The position numbers were made by a program, and so were the translations under genes. Below the pieces are notes generated by a model that had not been told where the DNA came from, searched no databases, and saw only the letters and a list, made by a program, of their open reading frames with translations. From an uncultured Clostridia bacterium (GTDB taxonomy: Bacteria > Bacillota > Clostridia > TANB77 > CAG-508): a DNA stretch of 18,363 nt. Shown here piece after piece: positions 12,359-18,363 of the stretch (positions are counted from its first letter, which is position 1; every line of letters begins with the position of its first letter). Where the stretch lies: positions 1 through 18,363 of the forward strand of contig CAKPLD010000020.1 in the NCBI GenBank assembly GCA_934167225.1, read 5' to 3'.

Positions 12359-13729
12359 ATGATATGGAAGAATAAGGATTTTAGAGGAATTACTTTAATT
12401 GCACTTGTAGTAACTATAGTGATTTTGCTTATACTGGCAGGAATAAGTATATCAATGCTAATTGGAAATAATGGATTAATTAGTAAAACCACAGAGAGTA
12501 AAACAAAAACGGATGAGGCTCAAGAAAAAGACGAAGTCAGTTTAGCGGTTATGTCTAGTCAAATGGAAGATGTAAATTCGTCGGAGATTACGCAAGATAA
12601 TCTAGAAAAAGCATTAAAATCTCAGCTTGGAGAAAAAACAAAATTTACAGTCAAAGATAATGGAGATGGTAGTTTTACAGTTGTATTTGATGAGGGCAAT
12701 CGCAGTTATTATATAGAAAAATCGGGAAAAATGATGGAAAATGATAAGATAATGAAAATAAGTACGGAAAGCGAATTAAGATTATTTAGAGATAATGTAA
12801 ATAATGGAAATACATATAAAGGAATATATATTTATTTGACAAATGATATACACTTAAATATAAACGAAGAATGGCAACCAATAGGAATGTATTATGCATC
12901 AAATACATCAATTCAAGATGAAACAAATAATCCATTTAGTGGAACTTTTGATGGAAAGGGTCATATTATTGATGGATTAAAAATAACGTCTCCAGATAAA
13001 GGAATGGGATTGTTTGGATTGATTTCCAATGGAACTATAAAAAACTTAGGTATTGGGGAAAACTGCAATATAAATGGGGTAGGAAATTGTTCTGGCGGAA
13101 TATGTGGATATGCATACGATGGTACAGTAATTGAAAATTGTTACAATAAGGCTACAATAATTGGCAGTGGACAACAAATTGGTGGAATAGCGGGACAGAA
13201 TTGCTTTAATTCGCATATTATTAATTGCTACAACACGGGATATATATATTCCAAAGTGGGTTTGGTAGGGGGAATAGCAGGAAATAATAATCAGGGTGAT
13301 ATTAATAATTCGTATAATTCGGGCAATGTAAAAACTGATGGGAATACTATTGGTGGAATAAGTGGATTGGTTAACAATAAAATAAGTGATTGCTATAATA
13401 CAGGAAATATTGAAAACAGTGGAAATTATGCTGGAGGAATAGCAGGATTATTATATGCAAATGATAGTGCAAAAATATGTAATTCTTATAATATTGGAAA
13501 TATATCTTCAACTGTAGGTGGAAGTATTGCTGGAGGCGTATCACAAGGTAGTATAGAGAATTCATTTTATTTGGAAAGAAGAGTGAATGGCGAAAATGGT
13601 CCTATGATTAAAGGAACATATGTAAAAAATGATAGTGAGATAAAAAATATTTCCAGTGCTTTGGGAAATTCGTTTAAAAAAGATGATAATAACATAAATA
13701 ATGGGTACCCAATATTATTGTGGCAATAA
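12359..13729 (+). CDS. Prepilin-like N-terminus fused to GLUG-repeat surface protein
   Basis: 456 aa. Residues 1-34 look like a type IV prepilin signal: short basic leader MIWKNKDFRG, then ITLIALVVTIVILLILAGIS. Cleavage would be after G10; the usual Glu at mature position 5 is Ala. A charged helical region follows (about 42-90), then a domain to about 130. From about 195 to 400 there are degenerate repeats of the GLUG type: GLFG, GGICGYA, ENCYNKA, GGIAGQN, INCYNTG, GGIAGNN, NSYNSGNV, GGISGL, DCYNTGNI and so on, expected to form a beta-helix at the cell surface. It ends NNGYPILLWQ, a usual end for GLUG proteins. Role inferred: surface or adhesin-like protein. Start: ATG 12359 after GGGGGGA. 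No terminator is visible before the next gene. Confidence 0.85.
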   Translation: MIWKNKDFRGITLIALVVTIVILLILAGISISMLIGNNGLISKTTESKTKTDEAQEKDEVSLAVMSSQMEDVNSSEITQDNLEKALKSQLGEKTKFTVKDNGDGSFTVVFDEGNRSYYIEKSGKMMENDKIMKISTESELRLFRDNVNNGNTYKGIYIYLTNDIHLNINEEWQPIGMYYASNTSIQDETNNPFSGTFDGKGHIIDGLKITSPDKGMGLFGLISNGTIKNLGIGENCNINGVGNCSGGICGYAYDGTVIENCYNKATIIGSGQQIGGIAGQNCFNSHIINCYNTGYIYSKVGLVGGIAGNNNQGDINNSYNSGNVKTDGNTIGGISGLVNNKISDCYNTGNIENSGNYAGGIAGLLYANDSAKICNSYNIGNISSTVGGSIAGGVSQGSIENSFYLERRVNGENGPMIKGTYVKNDSEIKNISSALGNSFKKDDNNINNGYPILLWQ

Positions 13730-13743
13730 AATTATTAAAAATG

Positions 13744-13772
13744 TTTACTTCTATAAACTTTTGTGATATTAT
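13744..13772 (+). promoter_or_regulatory. Predicted promoter of the phospho-sugar mutase gene
   Basis: TTTACT (13744-13749), a 17-nt spacer and TATTAT (13767-13772) with TG in the extended -10 position. It starts 15 bp after the GLUG gene stop. Confidence 0.6.
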
Positions 13773-13798
13773 GACCGAAGGAAAAGGAGGTAACCCAT

Positions 13799-15526
13799 AT
13801 GGATTATTTAAAAGAATACAAAAAATGGTGCGAAAGCGATGAATTTGATCAAGCAACAAAGGAAGAATTATTAAAAATAAAAGATGACGAAAAAGAAATA
13901 GAAGACAGATTTTACAAAGAACTAGAATTTGGAACAGCAGGACTAAGAGGTGTAATTGGAGCAGGAACAAATAGAATGAACAAATACACTGTAGGTAAAG
14001 CAACACAAGGGCTAGCAAATTATATATTAAAAAGAGGAACTGAAAACAAAGGAGTAGCAATAAGCTTTGACTCAAGACGTATGTCACCAGAATTTAGTAA
14101 ACAAACAGCATTAGTATTGAATGCAAATGGAATAAAAACATATATATTTGACCATTTAAGACCAGTACCAGAATTATCGTTTGCTGTAAGGGAATTGGGT
14201 TGTACAGCTGGAATAATGATAACAGCAAGTCATAATAAACCAAAATACAATGGATACAAAGTATATTGGGATGATGGTTCACAAATAATTGCACCAGTTG
14301 ATAAAGACATAATGAGCGAAGTACAAAAGGTTACAGATTATAAATCAATAAAAGAAATATCAATAGAAGAAGCAAAAGAAAAAGGATTATATAATGTAAT
14401 TGGAAAGGAAATTGATGATAAATATATAAATGAATTAAAATCAAGAGTGCTAAATCCTGAAATAGTTAAGGAAGAAGGAAAAAAGATAAAGGTAGTTTAT
14501 ACACCTCTTCATGGGGCTGGAAATGAAATGGTACAAAGAATTTTAAAAGAAATTGGACTTCAAAATGTATATGTAGTGCCAGAACAAGAAAAGCCAGATG
14601 GTAATTTCCCAACAGTAGATTATCCAAATCCAGAAGCAAAAGAAGCGTTTAAAATGGCGTTAGATTTAGCCAAAAAGGTAGATGCAGATATTGTTTTAGC
14701 AAATGATCCAGATGCAGATAGATTAGGAATTTATGCAAAAGACAGCAAAACTGGTGAATATATGGACTATACAGGAAATATGTCAGCTTTATTAATTGCG
14801 GAATATAGATTATCACAAATGAAAGAAAAAGGCATTTTACCTGAAAATGGAATGTTTGTATCAACAGTGGTTTCATCAAATCTTGCAAAGGCAATTGCAA
14901 AAGAATATAACTTAGATTTTAGAGAAGTTTTAACAGGATTTAAAAATATAGGAGAACAAATAAAAATAGAAGAACAAAAAACAAATGGTAAAAAATATGT
15001 ATTTGGATTTGAAGAAAGCTACGGATGTCTAATTGGTGACTATGCAAGAGATAAAGATGGAATTTCTGCGGTTATGAGTTTATGTGAAGCAGGATGTTAT
15101 TATATGTCTAAAAATATGACATTATGGGATCAAATGATTAATATCTACGAAAAATATGGATATTATAAAGAAGGGCAGGTCTCAATTGTTCTTGAAGGTG
15201 CAGAAGGTGCAGAGAAAATTAAAGAAATGATGGAAAATATGAGAAATAATTTACCTGACAAAATTGGAAGATATAAAGTTATCGAATTTAAAGATATTAA
15301 ATTAGATATTGTTAAAAATATGATAACAGGAGAAATTAGAAAAACAGGACTTCCAACATCAAATGTTCTTTACTATGAACTTGAAAATGATGCATGGTGC
15401 TGTGTTAGACCTTCTGGAACTGAGCCTAAAATTAAGCTTTATATGGGAGTTAAGGCAGATAATATGGACAAGGCTGAAAAAGATTTAGAAGAGTTGAAAG
15501 AAGCTATGAGAGCTTTAGTAAAATAA
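13799..15526 (+). CDS. Phosphoglucomutase/phosphomannomutase (alpha-D-phosphohexomutase family)
   Basis: 575 aa, the length of the PgcA-type phospho-sugar mutases of Firmicutes. It interconverts hexose 6-phosphate and 1-phosphate through a phosphoserine. The four family signatures are in order: TASHNKPKYNGYKVY with the catalytic serine S144; the metal loop DPDADRLGI (303-311); the sugar-binding loop GFEESYG (403-409); and the phosphate-binding loop RPSGTEPKIKLYMGV near residue 550. The N-terminal EFGTAGLRGVIGAGTNRMN is also typical. Product glucose 1-phosphate or a related sugar phosphate could feed the UDPGP enzyme at 9555, although the two genes are in separate transcripts. Start: ATG 13799 after AAGGAGG. 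tRNA-Arg follows without an obvious terminator between. Confidence 0.95.
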   Translation: MDYLKEYKKWCESDEFDQATKEELLKIKDDEKEIEDRFYKELEFGTAGLRGVIGAGTNRMNKYTVGKATQGLANYILKRGTENKGVAISFDSRRMSPEFSKQTALVLNANGIKTYIFDHLRPVPELSFAVRELGCTAGIMITASHNKPKYNGYKVYWDDGSQIIAPVDKDIMSEVQKVTDYKSIKEISIEEAKEKGLYNVIGKEIDDKYINELKSRVLNPEIVKEEGKKIKVVYTPLHGAGNEMVQRILKEIGLQNVYVVPEQEKPDGNFPTVDYPNPEAKEAFKMALDLAKKVDADIVLANDPDADRLGIYAKDSKTGEYMDYTGNMSALLIAEYRLSQMKEKGILPENGMFVSTVVSSNLAKAIAKEYNLDFREVLTGFKNIGEQIKIEEQKTNGKKYVFGFEESYGCLIGDYARDKDGISAVMSLCEAGCYYMSKNMTLWDQMINIYEKYGYYKEGQVSIVLEGAEGAEKIKEMMENMRNNLPDKIGRYKVIEFKDIKLDIVKNMITGEIRKTGLPTSNVLYYELENDAWCCVRPSGTEPKIKLYMGVKADNMDKAEKDLEELKEAMRALVK

Positions 15527-15537
15527 AATTTAAAACA

Positions 15538-15566
15538 TTGACTTTTTGTATTAAAATTGTTATAAT
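15538..15566 (+). promoter_or_regulatory. Promoter of tRNA-Arg
   Basis: TTGACT (15538-15543), a 17-nt spacer and perfect TATAAT (15561-15566) with TG in the extended -10 position. It places the start about 7 bp downstream, just ahead of the tRNA at 15585. Confidence 0.75.
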
Positions 15567-15584
15567 CACTATTGTTGTGGTTAT

Positions 15585-15660
<76 letters not shown>

Positions 15661-15683
15661 AAATTAATACACTAAAGTAACAT

Positions 15684-15733
15684 AAAAACCTCACTAAGAA
15701 TACTATGTATAGAGTATTTAAAGTGAGGTTTTT
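15684..15733 (+). terminator. Terminator-like hairpin after tRNA-Arg that includes the next gene's Shine-Dalgarno
   Basis: A 12-bp perfect stem AAAAACCTCACT (15684-15695) with AGTGAGGTTTTT (15722-15733), and inside it a second pairing AATACT/AGTATT. It ends in T5 and would end the tRNA transcript. GTGAGG in its 3' arm is also the only ribosome binding site for the ATG at 15736. Confidence 0.75.
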
Positions 15734-15735
15734 GT

Positions 15736-16977
15736 ATGGAAAATATAAAAAAAATTATAATTTTAATATTAATAATATTATTAGGAATTTTTATTATAAC
15801 AATAATTAAATTTAATAAAAATAGAACTAATATAAAAACAGAAAATCAAATACAGCAAGATTTATCAGTAGACCCAATACAGCAAGTTACAATAAAAGAA
15901 GAAAAAATATTAGAAGAACAAGAGGTAGAAGACGAAGGTTTTGAGCTTCAAGGAGAAATAGCATATGAAGATGGAAAGGCCCAAAGTTGGAATTTAAAAA
16001 CAACAGGAACACCAAAATTAACATATGTAAGTCAAATCGATAATAGATGGAAAAATCATCCATATACTATAATAAACAGTCCTAATCAAACCATTGGAAC
16101 AAGTGGATGTGGAGTTGCTGCATCTGCGATGATAATTGAAAGCATTGTAGGAAATATATCTGTACCAGAATTAGCAGATACATTTGTTAAATATGGCTAT
16201 AGATCTCCAAATAATGGTACGTACTGGTCTGTTTATAGAGCTGTTGCAGACGAATTTAATATTGAATATAGAGAGACGTCTAACTTTAGTGTTATGCTAG
16301 AATTGTTGAAAAATAATCATTATATTATAGCTTCTGTTGGAAATGGTTTATTTACTACTGGTGGGCACTATATAATGATTTATGGAATAGATGGAGAAAA
16401 TTTAAAAATTTATGATCCTTATTTATATAAAGAAAAATTTAGTACCTCAACAAGAAGAGGAAAAGCATATATAAATGGAGATACAGTTTATTGTAGTAAG
16501 GAAAATTTTAAAAATTATGCGAATTATAAGAGATTTTTTTGCTATAAATATAATGAAAAAAATACCGCAAATAGTAGTAAAAAAACAGAGTATACAAAGT
16601 ATGTAAAAGTGTCTAGTAGGTTAAATGTTAGAAATGGAGCAAGTAAGAACAATAAAATTGTGGGAAAATTAAATAATGGAACAAAAGTTACGGTATATGA
16701 GACAAGAGGAAATTGGAGTAAAATAGGAAATAATAGATGGGTGGCATCTAATTATTTAACAGAAAAAAATGTGGTATCTAAGAATCTAAATAGTCAATAT
16801 AAAAGATTAAAATATAAAACATATTTGTATTCGAAATCAAATTTGACAGGAATTAAATATACCTATTTAGCAAAAACAAAGGTAAAAATAATTAAACATA
16901 TTTCAAATAATGTTGACTATATTTATGTTGTAAAAACTGGAAGATATGCTTATATTAGAAGAAGTGCATACAATTAA
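15736..16977 (+). CDS. C39-like cysteine peptidase with SH3-type wall-binding domain
   Basis: 413 aa. An N-terminal membrane anchor (about 6-26) and an acidic linker rich in Glu/Gln (about 30-85) precede a Peptidase_C39_2-type domain (about 95-260). The domain holds the catalytic cysteine in GTSGCGVAASAM (C125), the histidine in GGHYIMIYG (H211) and the aspartate in IYDPY (D227). An SH3_3 domain follows (about 290-345: SRLNVRNGAS, IVGKLNNGTKVTVYE, W-S-K and RWVASNYL), then a second, weaker SH3-like unit to the C-terminus. This points to an extracellular, wall-associated peptidase or transpeptidase-like enzyme; the substrate is unknown. Start: ATG 15736 lies two bases after the terminator-like hairpin and uses GAGG inside it. 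No other start with a ribosome binding site was seen. Confidence 0.88.
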   Translation: MENIKKIIILILIILLGIFIITIIKFNKNRTNIKTENQIQQDLSVDPIQQVTIKEEKILEEQEVEDEGFELQGEIAYEDGKAQSWNLKTTGTPKLTYVSQIDNRWKNHPYTIINSPNQTIGTSGCGVAASAMIIESIVGNISVPELADTFVKYGYRSPNNGTYWSVYRAVADEFNIEYRETSNFSVMLELLKNNHYIIASVGNGLFTTGGHYIMIYGIDGENLKIYDPYLYKEKFSTSTRRGKAYINGDTVYCSKENFKNYANYKRFFCYKYNEKNTANSSKKTEYTKYVKVSSRLNVRNGASKNNKIVGKLNNGTKVTVYETRGNWSKIGNNRWVASNYLTEKNVVSKNLNSQYKRLKYKTYLYSKSNLTGIKYTYLAKTKVKIIKHISNNVDYIYVVKTGRYAYIRRSAYN

Positions 16978-16992
16978 TTTTATTTGAATAAA

Positions 16993-17021
16993 TTGACATT
17001 TATGTAATCCACTGGTATAAT
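16993..17021 (+). promoter_or_regulatory. Consensus promoter of tadA
   Basis: Perfect TTGACA (16993-16998), a 17-nt spacer and perfect TATAAT (17016-17021), with TG in the extended -10 position (17013-17014). It is the best match to consensus in the window. Confidence 0.8.
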
Positions 17022-17051
17022 TATTGCGAATTAAGAAAAAGGAGAAAAAGT

Positions 17052-17555
17052 TTGCAAGAAAAAGAAAAATTTATGAAAATGGCTCTTAAGGAAGCTAAAA
17101 AAGCATATGAAAAATTAGAAGTACCTGTCGGAGCAATAATAGTTAAAGATGGAAAAGTAATAGCAAAAGCACATAATCAAAAAGAAACTAAATTCGATAC
17201 AACAAAACATGCCGAAATACTTGCAATTCAAAAAGCTAGCAAAAAATTAAATTCTTGGAGATTAATAGATTGCGATATGTATGTAACATTAGAGCCATGT
17301 TCAATGTGTGCAGGTGCAATAATAAATTCCAGAATAAAAAATGTATATATTGGGGCACCAGATGAGAAAACTGGTGCCGTAGGCTCTGTGTTAAATTTAT
17401 TTACAGATTATAAATTTAACCATAATGTGAATTTTGAAAAAGGAATATTGGAAAATGAATGTAGATTTTTATTGCAAGATTTTTTTAAAAAATTAAGAAA
17501 AGAAAAATCTAAAAAAATTAGGGGGGATGTAGAATATGGCAAATCAAAGATTTAG
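17052..17555 (+). CDS. tadA: tRNA-specific adenosine deaminase
   Basis: 167 aa. TadA converts the wobble adenosine of tRNA-Arg(ACG) to inosine. The zinc-dependent deaminase site is complete: H53-A-E55 in KHAEILAI, and P82-C83-x-x-C86 in LEPCSMCAGAI. The flanking VPVGAIIV and SRIKNVYIGAPDEKTGAVGS are also family-typical, as is the C-terminal helix with LLQDFFKKLR. Start: TTG at 17052, because AAAAAGGAG lies 8 nt upstream; the first ATGs (17073 and 17079) have no ribosome binding site and would cut into the first helix. The last 20 bp overlap the start of the next gene, and the C-terminus is slightly longer than the core domain needs. Confidence 0.95.
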   Translation: MQEKEKFMKMALKEAKKAYEKLEVPVGAIIVKDGKVIAKAHNQKETKFDTTKHAEILAIQKASKKLNSWRLIDCDMYVTLEPCSMCAGAIINSRIKNVYIGAPDEKTGAVGSVLNLFTDYKFNHNVNFEKGILENECRFLLQDFFKKLRKEKSKKIRGDVEYGKSKI

Positions 17556-18285
17556 TAAAAAAATATTAAATATTTGTATAATATGCATAATAATTGTTGC
17601 AATAATATTTACAGCTGTAATGCTTGTGTTAAATTACGACGAAAATGGGGAAACAAATATGCCTTTTAAAATTTCCAAAATATCAATAGTTTCCACAGTT
17701 AATGGACAAGATGTGGAAAACTCTGAGGCAAAATGGGATATAAATGTAATTCAAAATAATGATATTTATGTTTATATAGAAAAAAATAATGAATATAAAA
17801 AACAAGAAATAATAAAATCTGTAAAATTAGATAATATTACAATTGCAGAACAGCCTAAAGTTGGAGAAATAAAAATATATAAACCATCATCAAGTGATAT
17901 AGCATTGTTTGAAAATATAGATGAAAATGCAGTGACGGAATTAGAGTTTAATGGAGCTAAATCAACTGATGCGAAAAAAATGGAAATATCTAATCAAGGT
18001 GGAGTTTTAAGTTTTAGATGTGCGAATAATAATATTGGCAGATATACATCAAATGATGATGGAGAAATTAGTTACAATAATTTAATAAGTAAATTAAATA
18101 TGGAAGAAAGTAGTTTGATTTCAAAAATTAAATTTAATGTAACAATTACATTAAATTCTGGAAAAGTTTTTAGAGCAGATAATATAGAATTACAGGTTCC
18201 AAATGAAGGAATTGCAAAAGATGGAACGGTTGGACATGAATATACAGATATGGAAAGTGTTATTTTTAAAAGAATTGAAAACTAG
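17536..18285 (+). CDS. Membrane-anchored extracellular protein, unknown function
   Basis: 249 aa. A short basic N-terminus (MANQRFSKK) and one membrane segment (about 10-33) leave the rest outside the cell. The outer part is mostly strand-forming with polar linkers: SIVSTVNGQDVENSEAKWDI, then INVIQNNDIYVYIEKN and, near the end, FNVTITLNSGKVFRADNIEL. It has two cysteines in the membrane segment and one (C170) in the outer part, and no catalytic motif I can identify. I do not recognise a family. Start: ATG 17536 with GGGGGGA (17521-17526) inside the tadA coding sequence; the 20-bp overlap implies translational coupling to tadA and transcription from the tadA promoter. The stop codon touches the terminal repeat copy at 18286, so no terminator is visible. 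Confidence 0.75.
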   Translation: MANQRFSKKILNICIICIIIVAIIFTAVMLVLNYDENGETNMPFKISKISIVSTVNGQDVENSEAKWDINVIQNNDIYVYIEKNNEYKKQEIIKSVKLDNITIAEQPKVGEIKIYKPSSSDIALFENIDENAVTELEFNGAKSTDAKKMEISNQGGVLSFRCANNNIGRYTSNDDGEISYNNLISKLNMEESSLISKIKFNVTITLNSGKVFRADNIELQVPNEGIAKDGTVGHEYTDMESVIFKRIEN

Positions 18286-18351
18286 GTACTATTCACAGAT
18301 ATTAAAACCGGTTCGAATTAGAATAATTATTAATTTTTGGGGGATTAACGG
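18286..18351. repeat. Half copy of MITE-like palindromic repeat at the window's right end
   Basis: It starts GTACTATTCACAG directly after the stop codon at 18285, continues through GGTTCGAATTAG and the AT-rich arm to TTTTTGGGGGATTAA (ending about 18348), then breaks off into unrelated sequence. It matches the left side of the element at 8784-8899, but with the loop in the opposite orientation, and is the inverted equivalent of the copy at 1-85. Both end copies break at the same point, TTAATCCCCC. Confidence 0.8.
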
Positions 18352-18363
18352 CTCAATACGGAC

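Overview
The window looks like chromosomal DNA from a low-GC, spore-forming member of the Clostridia. The base composition is strongly AT-rich. Ribosome binding sites are strong AGGAGG types, and many promoters fit TTGACA-N17-TATAAT, often with an extended TG. The gene content (SpoIIR, a GerMN-domain protein, an AbrB/SpoVT-type regulator, VanW, C39-like and prepilin-like surface proteins) fits an uncultured gut Clostridia lineage. That placement is inference; there is no rRNA or other marker to fix it.

Layout. 1-85: end copy of a palindromic repeat. 181-3073 (minus strand): terminator, a VanW-domain envelope protein, a long hairpin element (1957-2215), a GerMN-domain protein and a small proline-rich protein. 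3073-4994 (plus): a TrmN6-like tRNA methyltransferase, a second long hairpin element (3897-4148) and rsmI. 5010-5291 (minus): an AbrB-type regulator. 5445-5640 (plus): a 35-codon membrane peptide behind a strong promoter carrying a perfect dyad. 5837-8755 (minus): walJ/yycJ broken by a frameshift, murA, and spoIIR with a good sigma-F-like promoter. 8775-8907: a 116-bp MITE-like palindrome with a 9-bp target duplication. 8939-10840 (plus): a conserved-looking unknown gene and a UDPGP-type nucleotidyltransferase. 10858-13729: a small accessory stretch with a DUF3800 protein, a three-armed inverted repeat, a frameshifted XRE regulator, and a divergent prepilin-like GLUG-repeat surface protein. 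13744-15526: a phospho-sugar mutase. 15538-18285 (plus): tRNA-Arg(CCT), a C39-like/SH3 wall protein whose Shine-Dalgarno lies inside a terminator-like hairpin, tadA, and an overlapping membrane-anchored unknown. 18286-18351: the repeat again, inverted relative to position 1.

How the genes fit together. Much of the window is core metabolism of envelope and translation. MurA starts peptidoglycan synthesis; the mutase and the UDPGP enzyme can supply and activate sugar phosphates; VanW, C39/SH3 and the GLUG protein act at the cell surface. RsmI, TrmN6-like, TadA and tRNA-Arg serve translation. SpoIIR and perhaps the GerMN and AbrB proteins serve sporulation.

The most unusual content is not coding. 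Two ~250-nt elements share a ~136-nt structured core, but each is enclosed by its own long, nearly perfect inverted arms (57-65 bp) that are unrelated between copies. Core differences between copies include compensatory base-pair changes, and each element starts 6-7 nt after the stop codon of the neighbouring gene. I do not recognise this family. A second, unrelated palindromic family (MITE-like) has one full copy and two half copies exactly at the window ends.
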